Below are positions 14,872 through 21,385 of a DNA stretch of 31,431 bases, piece after piece. The DNA is from a virus. Below the pieces are notes generated by a model. The model was not told where the DNA came from. It worked only from the letters and a program-made list of their open reading frames with translations, and ran no database searches. The stretch's first letter is position 1, and the number at the start of each line of letters is the position of its first letter. The stretch lies in IMG/VR virus record IMGVR_UViG_3300048790_000015, positions 1-31,431 of that record, one strand, 5' to 3'. The position numbers and the translations under genes are program-made.

Positions 14872-15858
14872 TCATGGGCCGTTCCCGTATGCGTACGAGT
14901 TGTAGTTGATGGGTGGGTTACTAGTTAAAGCGGCGTAGTTACCGAGTTGACCGCCCACATTATTGATCGCACCACTGAACGCGCCCGCGGACCCGAGGAT
15001 GCCGCTTGCATTTGCATTGCCTGCGCTCAGTTGGTTCGCGGAGATGTTGTTGCCTGCGGTCGTGGCCGAACTGACGGTGGACGCTGTTGCCTGCCCGCCG
15101 ATTCCGGCGAGGCCCATCAACTGCTGGACGTAGTTGTTGTACTGCGACGAAGCGAACCCCTGCGCATTCTGGTCTAGCTGGTTGAGTGTATTCGGGGTAT
15201 AGAGGTTGCCGTTCGCGGCTGCGCCGCGGTTGATCGCCTGCTGTCCCTGCCCGAGCGCGAACTGGTAGCCGGGTGAATTGTAGAAGTTCGCGTACTGCGA
15301 GGACGCGCCGTACGGCTGTCCACCGGCCGCTCCGGTACCGTTGGTTCCTGTCGGGCCGATGTTGGAAGTTGCACCCGTGCCGCCCGTGCCGGTAACGCCG
15401 CCCGCGCCCCCAAGAACGCCGGGGATTCCGCCGATGGCGTTGAGAGATTGGTTCGCGCCGTATCCGGCCGTCGTACTGCCCGAGTTCGGGTTCGGCAAGC
15501 CGTAGAGCTGCGCAAGTAGTGCATCTGCGCCGTAGCCCAAGTTGCGGCCAGGAGTCTGAAGGCCCGCGTTGGCTTGCAGCTCCGCTAGCTGTGTTGAGTT
15601 AGCGTTCTGTGCGGCCTGCTCCTGGGCATTGACCGCACTCTTACTGGCACCAGAGCTGATGACCGCGCCGCCGATTGTTCCAGCGGCGACAACAGCCACT
15701 GCGCCGATCCAACCCTCAATGCCGCGCGCTAGAGGGCCGGTGTAGTCGAATGAATCTTCAAACTCACAGGAGCGCTCGCGAGCCACAGCCATCTCTGCCG
15801 TCGAAGTTACGGCGGTCAACTCCGCTATGTCAAAGACGGCCTTGCGAATAATCTTCAT
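14872..15858 (-). CDS. DNA transfer / ejection protein (P22 gp7-like)
   Basis: This 328-residue protein has a hydrophobic Ala/Gly segment near residues 50-70 (AVAVVAAGTIGGAVISSGA), which could enter a membrane. A Gly/Thr/Asn-rich middle and the recognisable block SPGYQFALGQGQQAINRGAAANG with NLYTPNTLNQL and GFASSQYNNYVQQL follow. That block is common to phage DNA-transfer proteins of the gp7 type, which leave the virion and enter the cell envelope. The first 45 residues (acidic patch FEDSFDYTGPLARG) are unusual ahead of the membrane segment. The start ATG overlaps the stop of the oxygenase-like gene (ATGA). The gene is followed by a 40-base gap before the next ejection gene. Confidence 0.82.
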   Translation of the reverse strand: MKIIRKAVFDIAELTAVTSTAEMAVARERSCEFEDSFDYTGPLARGIEGWIGAVAVVAAGTIGGAVISSGASKSAVNAQEQAAQNANSTQLAELQANAGLQTPGRNLGYGADALLAQLYGLPNPNSGSTTAGYGANQSLNAIGGIPGVLGGAGGVTGTGGTGATSNIGPTGTNGTGAAGGQPYGASSQYANFYNSPGYQFALGQGQQAINRGAAANGNLYTPNTLNQLDQNAQGFASSQYNNYVQQLMGLAGIGGQATASTVSSATTAGNNISANQLSAGNANASGILGSAGAFSGAINNVGGQLGNYAALTSNPPINYNSYAYGNGP

Positions 15859-16451
15859 TCAGGTTTGTTCTCGCTGAAATGACACACCCATACCATGCGG
15901 CTATCGGCGTCATTGGTGCCGTACCCGTTCTTTGGGATGCGGCAATGAATCTTTGGTGCATCGAACACCAAACATCGGTTGTACTTAGCCTCTACGAAAT
16001 CGTACATCTCCCAATCGGCATCGCTCGCGTCGAGCATTTGCTGACGGATTTTTTGGAAAAACACCTCGTCTCGCATCAACTCGGCTATTGGCGGCATATC
16101 AACCATACCGGTTTCGCGGTGCCTATAAAACGCGGTGCCGCTACCCTCCCTAGTCGGGGATAAGTAGACGATTGTGGTGTAGTCCCCGTACTCACGATCA
16201 CTGTGTATGAGCGCGTGTTCCATCGTCGGGTTTGTTATCCGGAAGAACATACTGCTTGGTACAACCGGACCGATCTGGTTAAATAATGCTTGAACCAGCG
16301 TCCCGTGATCCCCGATGAAGTTAACTCCCCCGTATGACGGGGTACCTAGAAGACCTTGGTGCGGGTTCCAGGCCCCGAACCCGGAGCTTAGGGCAGACTG
16401 CCGAACCTTCTCGGGGTCTGCGATGAAATCGTCTACGAAGCGTATGCTCAT
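15855..16451 (-). CDS. 2-oxoglutarate/Fe(II)-dependent oxygenase-like protein
   Basis: This 198-residue protein shows the double-stranded beta-helix metal triad as H83-x-D85 in ALIHSDREYGDYTTIVYLS and a distal H169 in VFDAPKIHCRIP. R185 in DSRMVWVCHF is placed to bind 2-oxoglutarate. The arrangement resembles DUF6445-type hydroxylases. Family members use Fe(II), O2 and 2-oxoglutarate to hydroxylate a protein, nucleic acid or small molecule; the target here cannot be read. It is coupled on both sides (ATGA overlaps with Rz upstream and the gp7-like gene downstream), so it is made late with virion and lysis proteins. Modification of a virion protein is one possibility. Confidence 0.8.
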   Translation of the reverse strand: MSIRFVDDFIADPEKVRQSALSSGFGAWNPHQGLLGTPSYGGVNFIGDHGTLVQALFNQIGPVVPSSMFFRITNPTMEHALIHSDREYGDYTTIVYLSPTREGSGTAFYRHRETGMVDMPPIAELMRDEVFFQKIRQQMLDASDADWEMYDFVEAKYNRCLVFDAPKIHCRIPKNGYGTNDADSRMVWVCHFSENKPE

Positions 16452-16897
16452 TTCAGTGAGTTTACGTAGCCGGTGAGAATCTCGTTCGCTTCGATCAGGG
16501 CGTTGACTTGGGCGTCGCTGTCGCGGAGCAAAGTGAGGATGGCACCCGAAGGATCAAAGCTCCCTGACTGCACCGGCTCGCCTTGACTAACAGGTTGGCC
16601 GGAGTGACCGGGGCTTGAGGCAACGGAGGTACTACCGGGTGACTTGCACACGAGGCCAGCGTTAGGCACAGGAGCAGCGGCAATAGCGATTTTCTCATGG
16701 TTCCCTACATCGACCAGCTCAAGCTGGGCGTTATCGTGAATGATTTTGTCTTTTGCCGCGACCGTAGCCGCGAGCTTCGTATCGGCGGCCACTATCACGG
16801 CCTCCCCTTCATGGCGTTCGTGGACCGTGTACCAGCCGAACGCGCCGAGGATAATCGCGATGGCACCGCCGTAAATCAAATCCTTGATCGGGATCAT
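16448..16897 (-). CDS. Rz-like inner-membrane spanin
   Basis: This 149-residue protein has a single N-terminal membrane segment (about residues 6-23, DLIYGGAIAIILGAFGWYT) and a periplasmic domain with helical stretches around residues 30-70 and 115-148, as expected for an i-spanin. It links through the periplasm to an outer-membrane lipoprotein and fuses the two membranes in the last step of lysis. The gene for its partner (Rz1-like) lies entirely within it in another frame. Both ends show ATGA overlaps, with the holin candidate upstream and the oxygenase-like gene downstream. The class is assigned by topology and context; sequence identity in this class is usually low. Confidence 0.82.
   Translation of the reverse strand: MIPIKDLIYGGAIAIILGAFGWYTVHERHEGEAVIVAADTKLAATVAAKDKIIHDNAQLELVDVGNHEKIAIAAAPVPNAGLVCKSPGSTSVASSPGHSGQPVSQGEPVQSGSFDPSGAILTLLRDSDAQVNALIEANEILTGYVNSLK
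16495..16698 (-). CDS. Rz1-like outer-membrane spanin lipoprotein, nested in Rz
   Basis: This 67-residue protein is wholly inside the i-spanin gene, in a shifted frame. It starts MRKSLLPLLLCLTLASC, a short lipoprotein signal with lipobox LASC, so Cys17 would be lipidated after cleavage. The mature part is short and has prolines just after the lipobox (SHPVVPPLPQAPVTP), as is usual for Rz1. The nested layout is the same as in lambda-type Rz/Rz1 pairs, and it supports the assignment of both genes. Confidence 0.85.
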   Translation of the reverse strand: MRKSLLPLLLCLTLASCASHPVVPPLPQAPVTPANLLVKASRCSQGALILRVPSSLCSATATPKSTP

Positions 16898-17082
16898 TGC
16901 GCGTCTGCCTGTTTGGCGTCTCGAATCAACATCCAGTGGTACGCACTAAAAAGTGCCGCCATAAAGGTTCCCCACGTAATGAAGTTCGTCGGCACCGGGT
17001 AGAGGAACAGGAAAATGGTCGCCGCTACGGCCGCGGCGTTTACGTGCGCGAGGACGAACCAGTCGCTGAAGTCCCACTTCAC
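16894..17082 (-). CDS. Holin candidate with two membrane segments
   Basis: This 62-residue protein starts with GTG (GTGA overlap with the lysozyme stop). Two hydrophobic segments lie at about residues 9-28 (VLAHVNAAAVAATIFLFLYP) and 34-52 (FITWGTFMAALFSAYHWMLI), separated by a short turn, with a charged C-terminus (RDAKQADAQ). Size, topology and its place between lysozyme and spanins fit a class II-type holin, which would collect in the inner membrane and release the lysozyme. It might instead be another small membrane protein. A second membrane protein upstream of the lysozyme is an alternative holin. Confidence 0.7.
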   Translation of the reverse strand: MKWDFSDWFVLAHVNAAAVAATIFLFLYPVPTNFITWGTFMAALFSAYHWMLIRDAKQADAQ

Positions 17083-17516
17083 GGATACTGGCCGGTCAGG
17101 AGATAGTCCGCCAGCCGGTTCGCGCGCGTGGCGTGAACCTCACTAGCCCACAGGCTGTTCAGTAGTCCGTCGTGCGCGGCTTGCCAGTCGCGGGCCTGAA
17201 TAGCGTGGCGCGTGTTGGCGAACGCCAACCACCTCTTGCGCATGTTGAAACACAACTCGATAACTGCGTTCTGCCGACAGTCGGTGTCAAGGGCGTCCCA
17301 CTCGGGGAGGGTCTGCGCGAACGCCGTGGCCGAGTTAATATCTAGCTGGCGCTGCGCGTCGGCTTGCGCCTGAGTCCACGTCACGCCGGTCTGATCGACA
17401 GTCTGATCCATCAGATGACCCCAACCAATCGTCCAGAAGCCCTCGGTGTCGCGGTACGCTACGAGCTGGCAGTGCTCCGCTGCGTCGAGATCAGCGACGA
17501 GTCTTGGATCGGTCAT
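17079..17516 (-). CDS. Endolysin, GH24 (T4-like) lysozyme
   Basis: This 145-residue protein carries the catalytic triad at the exact T4 lysozyme spacing: E14, D23 and T29 in AAEHCQLVAYRDTEGFWTIG. WGHLMDQ follows, and helical sequence such as NAVIELCFNMRKRWLAF lies in the C-terminal lobe. It cuts the glycan chain of peptidoglycan. No signal or signal-anchor sequence is visible, so release should depend on a holin. The ATG at 17516 lies within the end of the upstream membrane/coiled-coil gene (26-base overlap), and its stop overlaps the GTG of the holin candidate. Confidence 0.95.
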   Translation of the reverse strand: MTDPRLVADLDAAEHCQLVAYRDTEGFWTIGWGHLMDQTVDQTGVTWTQAQADAQRQLDINSATAFAQTLPEWDALDTDCRQNAVIELCFNMRKRWLAFANTRHAIQARDWQAAHDGLLNSLWASEVHATRANRLADYLLTGQYP

Positions 17517-17760
17517 CGTCTATCTTCTGGTTTATCACGTCGATTTTCCCCTCGATGCGGGCCGTAGAAACAGCGTTAGTCTCCAGAGCTTTTTGGTTCT
17601 GCTGCGCGATGTCGAACAGCTTTGAAATCTGCGCGGTGTGTTGGGTCAAAGTGGTCGTCTGTCCGTACGACTCTACGGCCTGCTTCGCACCGAAGCCGAG
17701 AAGGCCCATGAGGATAGAGAGTCCTATACCGCGAACAGTGCTGTTATCCAACACTGCCAT
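17491..17760 (-). CDS. Small membrane protein with coiled coil in lysis cassette
   Basis: This 89-residue protein has a hydrophobic segment at about residues 12-28 (GIGLSILMGLLGFGAKQAV), then a polar helical part with heptad-like spacing (SKLFDIAQQNQKALETNAV, IEGKIDVINQKIDDD) ending in basic residues. The frame is open upstream to 17826, but ATG 17760 lies just after GGACCGGAA and agrees with the small gene that ends at 17744. It could be a single-span holin or a regulator of lysis; its place directly before the lysozyme supports a lysis role. No family recognised. Confidence 0.72.
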   Translation of the reverse strand: MAVLDNSTVRGIGLSILMGLLGFGAKQAVESYGQTTTLTQHTAQISKLFDIAQQNQKALETNAVSTARIEGKIDVINQKIDDDRSKTRR

Positions 17761-17890
17761 TTTCCGGTCCCGCGGTAAGCATCGCATTAAGTGCATCGAC
17801 ACACTCGCATAGCGCCCGCGCTTCACCCACTCCGGTAACGGGGGCGCGAGCCAGGAACACGAGCATGTTGCGGAGAATCTGGTCTGTCAT
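17744..17890 (-). CDS. 48-residue small protein before the lysis genes
   Basis: This short gene fills a stretch that otherwise looks empty. ATG 17890 is preceded by an AGGT-type site and lies 8 bases after the tail-fibre-like stop. It runs 48 codons (opening MTDQILRNMLVFLARAPVTG, later LCECVDALNAML) and overlaps the next gene's ATG by 17 bases. The pattern of a helical 'LR..L.FL.R..V.G.EA...C...ALN' peptide is one I have seen among small phage proteins near lysis or tail genes, but no function is known. Codon content and junction spacing support a real gene. Confidence 0.62.
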   Translation of the reverse strand: MTDQILRNMLVFLARAPVTGVGEARALCECVDALNAMLTAGPENGSVG

Positions 17891-17897
17891 GGTGTAC

Positions 17898-18893
17898 CTA
17901 CGTTAAGTAAACGCCCGCCGCTTTGAGCGTCGCGATTATCTGGCCTACGGCCGCACCGCACTGCGCGAGTGTTGGCGTGGCCGGAAAGTTGGCGACTACG
18001 GCCGGACCGGCTGGGGTGCCCCATCCGGCTAGCCCCGCTGCAAAGATCGGCTGCTTCACTCCGTTGACGTAGTACGCCACGGGAAGGTTTATCGTTCCAG
18101 CGCCTTTACCTGCGGCCGTGCCGAGTGTGACGCTGTTGTCCGTCAGTAGGGCGAGCCCGTTGGTTGCCCCATCGTTGGTGAACCACAAGTTATTCGTGTT
18201 GTTGTACGGTCCGATAACCATGTCGCCGTTCGTGGACGTGGCGAATAGGTTCTGCGATCCGTCGCAGCCGAAGATTCCGACATCGCCAACCCCTACCTGG
18301 CTGAAGTAGGTGACGGTAGCTACTGTAGCCCCCGACGAGCGGTACTCGATGAACGGGCCTGCAAAAACATGCGTGCCGGTCCATACCGGGTTTATAGCCT
18401 GACTAAGCGCCGGAGCCGCGTCGCTCCGCATGTAGGTTGTCAACACACCGTTGACGGCCACCAGCCCGACTTGTGCGGTCGGATTAGCGCCGGTATTCAC
18501 GCCAACCCAAGTCCCCGCGGCTGTTAGCACGTACCCGTTCGGTGTCGCCGATCCAGGGGCGGGTACCGCGCCGCTTAGGGTCTTCGTGAAGACGTTCACC
18601 AACGAGGTGAACTGAGTTTGCGTCAAACCGATAGGCACAGCGGTAGCGCCGCTGATGTTCCCGAGCACCGTATCATTCGCAGTCGGGGTAAGCCCGACCG
18701 AGGGGGCAACACTGACGCCACCGGGCGTCGCGGATACCGTTACGCCTCCGGTCAACGTGGCGTTGCGAACGTCCATGTTCTGCAAGTAGTTCGTGATGAA
18801 GCCGCGGAACCACTCACGCGACCATTTCTCGGGGATACTGGTGACAATCGGGGCACTGATTCCCTGACGAATCGGCTGCGATAAGGTAGCCAC
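17898..18893 (-). CDS. Tail-fibre-like structural protein
   Basis: This 331-residue protein starts with GTG three bases after the gp10-like stop codon's final base (TAACGTG). The N-terminus is short and may attach to the virion (MATLSQPIRQGISAP, WSREWFRGFITNYLQNMD). The rest is Gly/Thr/Ala/Val-rich with short strands. Two patterns common in phage fibres are visible: 'SDAAPALSQAINPVWTGTHVF' in the middle (shorter than a full domain) and a C-terminal 'WGTPAGPAVVANFP' followed by 'LAQCGAAVGQIIATLKAAG'. It lies between the head-completion genes and the lysis genes, where P22 carries gp26. I judge it a fibre or tail-tip protein; the exact role is unknown. Confidence 0.7.
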   Translation of the reverse strand: MATLSQPIRQGISAPIVTSIPEKWSREWFRGFITNYLQNMDVRNATLTGGVTVSATPGGVSVAPSVGLTPTANDTVLGNISGATAVPIGLTQTQFTSLVNVFTKTLSGAVPAPGSATPNGYVLTAAGTWVGVNTGANPTAQVGLVAVNGVLTTYMRSDAAPALSQAINPVWTGTHVFAGPFIEYRSSGATVATVTYFSQVGVGDVGIFGCDGSQNLFATSTNGDMVIGPYNNTNNLWFTNDGATNGLALLTDNSVTLGTAAGKGAGTINLPVAYYVNGVKQPIFAAGLAGWGTPAGPAVVANFPATPTLAQCGAAVGQIIATLKAAGVYLT

Positions 18894-18894
18894 G

Positions 18895-20370
18895 TTACCA
18901 CTTCCCGACAGTTACATCCGCCAGAATATTGACGGTGAACAGAAGAGTCGGATCACTGATATGGAACGCGAACGCAGTATCGCGGCATTGCCCTAGATTC
19001 GTCCAGAAAACTCGCCCCTGGCGATCCCCAAGGTTGCCGAGGGACTTCGTCTGTCGAGCGGTGTACGTGGCTCCGGAGTCCTTCGACTTGTACAGCGTGA
19101 CCCGTACAGGGGTCGTGAAACTCGAATCGGCACCACACGTCGTCACAAGTTCTACTCGCCGAATCGTTAGGCGGTTATGTTCCTCGTAGACCGACTGTGT
19201 TACGATTCGCGCCCGCATCGGCTGTGTGAACTCGCTATACGTGCTGGCGTCGAGGTAGCCGATGCCAGAGCCTTGCGAATCGCCGACGAGTTGAAGCCCG
19301 AGCGCATTGTACCAGCAAAGCGGCCGCCAGTACCCTAAACTGTTCACGAGCGACTCTAGCTCGAACCATTCCGTCGTCAAGCAGTCATACGCGATGGTGC
19401 GGGACGCGAGCGGTATCGTGAGTATCCACAGCGGGTGGCCGCCGATGGTTGGGGTCATCGCATAGCAGCCGGTCAGAAGCAGCTTGTTCGCTTCAAGGAT
19501 CGCTTCGATGCCGCTGTTCGATACACGAACCGGTGTCTGGCCGTTGCGGCGGCGAACCGTTAAGTCCTGCGCGAGCCAGAACGTCGCCTGGTCCTGCACT
19601 CCGATAGCGTATGCGCCGGAGGGGTGCATTCCTATTTCGAGGAACGTATCCGGAGCAGAGGCGAACGGACTCTCCTGCGCGTTGCCGACATCAATGTAAC
19701 CTTCCGACGTGCGCGAGCCGAACATCAGCACCGTGCGGTGCTCTATCGCCATTCCAACGAACGGGTCCGTGCCGAACTCACGAGCGAATAGTCCGCCAGT
19801 GTTGAACGTAATCTGACCGCTGCCGGAGACGGATTCACCGTCGTCATTGTAGAACTCCAAGCCGTTGATGGCGAGAAATACAATGTAGCTGTCCACGAAC
19901 CCTAGATCGACCGCACCGAGGAGCGTGAAGGTCGGAGCGGTAAGCGGGAGGATTCCGGTGGTGACGGTATATGTCCACGCGAGATAGGTACCGGGCAGGA
20001 GAATCACAAGACATTTCGTGTTGTCCGCCATCCGCACGAAGCCGCTGCCGGTTATCGTCGGTGTGCCGCCGCTGCTGTTCACTACCTGGTGCAGAGCGCC
20101 GTTTGCGGTAAGCGTACAGAGCTTCGTGCCGTACACAACGTAGGTGACGCCGTTCATGTCGTGCATTCCACGCACTTGATGGCCGGAGCCGTCCGTTGCG
20201 AGCGGCGTTATCCCGAACATGCGTCGCAAGTAGCACGGCGGTACCTCGGACTTCATATCCGCCAGCGAGGTCTGCGGAGCTATCTCGCTCATGCAGTTGA
20301 CGAGGCGCTTATTCGATGCGCGCGGATCGGCTGTCCGATACGACCCGGTCGGGAGGGGCACCATTCCCAT
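18895..20370 (-). CDS. Packaged-DNA stabilisation protein (P22 gp10-like)
   Basis: This 491-residue protein (P22 gp10 is about 470) is beta-rich. It has the N-terminal block TADPRASNKRLVNCMSE and repeated short strands such as GMHDMNGVTYVVYGTKLCTL and DLGFVDSYIVFLAINGLEFYN, then FASAPDTFLEIGMHPSGAYAIG and ATFWLAQDLTVRRRNGQTPV. These features are shared by phage stabilisation proteins, which plug the portal after packaging and bind the tail. ATG 20370 overlaps the gp4-like stop as TAATG. A GTG at 20397 would add nine residues (including LPLMG) that resemble the opening of some relatives, so it remains a possible start. Confidence 0.85.
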   Translation of the reverse strand: MGMVPLPTGSYRTADPRASNKRLVNCMSEIAPQTSLADMKSEVPPCYLRRMFGITPLATDGSGHQVRGMHDMNGVTYVVYGTKLCTLTANGALHQVVNSSGGTPTITGSGFVRMADNTKCLVILLPGTYLAWTYTVTTGILPLTAPTFTLLGAVDLGFVDSYIVFLAINGLEFYNDDGESVSGSGQITFNTGGLFAREFGTDPFVGMAIEHRTVLMFGSRTSEGYIDVGNAQESPFASAPDTFLEIGMHPSGAYAIGVQDQATFWLAQDLTVRRRNGQTPVRVSNSGIEAILEANKLLLTGCYAMTPTIGGHPLWILTIPLASRTIAYDCLTTEWFELESLVNSLGYWRPLCWYNALGLQLVGDSQGSGIGYLDASTYSEFTQPMRARIVTQSVYEEHNRLTIRRVELVTTCGADSSFTTPVRVTLYKSKDSGATYTARQTKSLGNLGDRQGRVFWTNLGQCRDTAFAFHISDPTLLFTVNILADVTVGKW

Positions 20371-20783
20371 TAGAGGAAGTACCCCGCGCCGCCCCACGGA
20401 CCGGCCTGCGGCCGTTGCAGCTCGCCGAGATCACTCTCGAAGTAGCGGATGGCGCGCTTCGTCATCTGCCTATACGCCTCGCTCATCTGCATAGCCAGCA
20501 CCGGGTTGTCCCTTGCCAGGTTGATGCCGTAGCGCGGGCTGATCGCGGCCGCAAGCATAAGTTTCACCGCGTAGAAATCCTGGTCGCGAAGCGGGGCGAC
20601 GTTCGCCAGAGAGGTTTGCGGCCACCACCCTATACGCAGGCCGTCCGCAGCTTCATTCGCGAGCATGTCGTTCAAGACCTGGAGGCCGTTGACGCCTTGC
20701 TCGGGGCTCGGTGATTCAGTCTCGTCAACAATACCGGCGATTTGAAACGCTTCGGTAACGATTTGCTGCACAGTCTGAGTCAC
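20370..20783 (-). CDS. Head-completion / tail accessory factor (P22 gp4-like)
   Basis: This 137-residue protein has the pattern of the P22 gp4 family: QQIVTEAFQIAGIVDETESPS, NGLQVLNDMLANEAADGLRIGWW, then DFYAVKLMLAAAISPRYGI and a helical C-terminus. In P22, gp4 binds the portal first after packaging and makes the platform for gp10. It starts with GTG at 20783, with AAGGGGA 6 bases upstream. It is the first gene after a 141-base gap and is coupled to the gp10-like gene by TAATG. Confidence 0.87.
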   Translation of the reverse strand: MTQTVQQIVTEAFQIAGIVDETESPSPEQGVNGLQVLNDMLANEAADGLRIGWWPQTSLANVAPLRDQDFYAVKLMLAAAISPRYGINLARDNPVLAMQMSEAYRQMTKRAIRYFESDLGELQRPQAGPWGGAGYFL

Positions 20784-20924
20784 GATGTCCCCTTAAATTA
20801 GTTGCCGGTCTTTCCCGACTGTCACAGTGTCAGCCCGTAGGCGTGAGTTTATAGCGGAGGGCCGCGAGGGGTCTGTTACCCTCAACGTCCGGCACTTACG
20901 GTGAGGCGTGGCCGGACAAACACC
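20784..20924 (-). other. 141-base non-coding gap with strong hairpin
   Basis: This is the largest gene-free stretch in the structural unit. Just after the upstream gene's stop (minus strand) lies a hairpin: 20887-20895 (gtccggcac) pairs with 20908-20917 (gtggccggac) with one bulged G and a 12-nt loop. No T run follows, so it could be a partial terminator or an RNA-stability element. A short direct repeat (TGTCA, CAG, TGTCA; 20820-20832) lies 36 bases before the gp4-like start. I see no convincing promoter, though GTGACA with a weak TAATTT at 19-bp spacing is present. No tRNA or small gene seen. Confidence 0.6.
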
Positions 20925-21332
20925 TTACTGGATGCGAACCCAGGTGCGCGGATTGATCGCTGCCGCATTGCCAGCCACAGAGCCGTTCAATGTGTAAGCG
21001 TACTTGATCGTTCCGGTGGGGACGCCCGCGGTCGCGGAGTTCGTCGGAATGATTTCAGTCACAGCAACGAGAACGCCGTACGCCAATAAGTCGCCAGTGT
21101 TGGCGCTCACGGTGAGCGAGGTCAATTGCTGAGTCGTGGTGATCTCCGCGACGCAACCGTCGGGCGGATTCAGGGGCAGGGTAATGGTACCCGTAGCCAA
21201 GGTAGCGGAAGGGTTCAGCACCAGACGGGCGGCCGTCATGGTGATGGCGAATCCGGTAACGAGGTTTGCGCCTGCTACATATTGAAACGGCGTGCCGACT
21301 GGATCGTTGACGCCGTAACCTTGTTGAGACAT
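20925..21332 (-). CDS. Beta-rich 135-residue protein next to coat gene (possible decoration or head fibre)
   Basis: This protein begins MSQQGYGVNDPVGTPFQYVAG and continues with Thr/Ala/Gly-rich short strands (ATLATGTITLPLNPPDGCVAEI, QLTSLTVSANTGDLLAYG type). The ribosome site AAAAGGA is about 8 bases from the ATG. The gene directly follows the coat gene, separated by a strong hairpin. Small beta-rich proteins at this place often decorate the capsid surface or attach to it, but I do not recognise a named family. It resembles in composition the other small beta-rich proteins at the right end of the window (29380, 30375, 31158). Confidence 0.65.
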   Translation of the reverse strand: MSQQGYGVNDPVGTPFQYVAGANLVTGFAITMTAARLVLNPSATLATGTITLPLNPPDGCVAEITTTQQLTSLTVSANTGDLLAYGVLVAVTEIIPTNSATAGVPTGTIKYAYTLNGSVAGNAAAINPRTWVRIQ

Positions 21333-21356
21333 AGAATTTTTCCTTTTGTTGGAAGC

Positions 21357-21378
21357 GGGGCGGCACGGTTGCCGCCCC
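21357..21378 (-). terminator. Strong hairpin directly after the coat gene
   Basis: A perfect 8-bp GC stem (21357-21364 ggggcggc with 21371-21378 gccgcccc) with a 6-nt loop starts 7 bases after the coat gene stop, on the minus-strand transcript. There is no T run on either side. It may therefore be a partial terminator or protect the coat message from 3' decay rather than end transcription fully. It would set coat mRNA above downstream mRNA. Confidence 0.6.
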
Positions 21379-21385
21379 TCTTACA

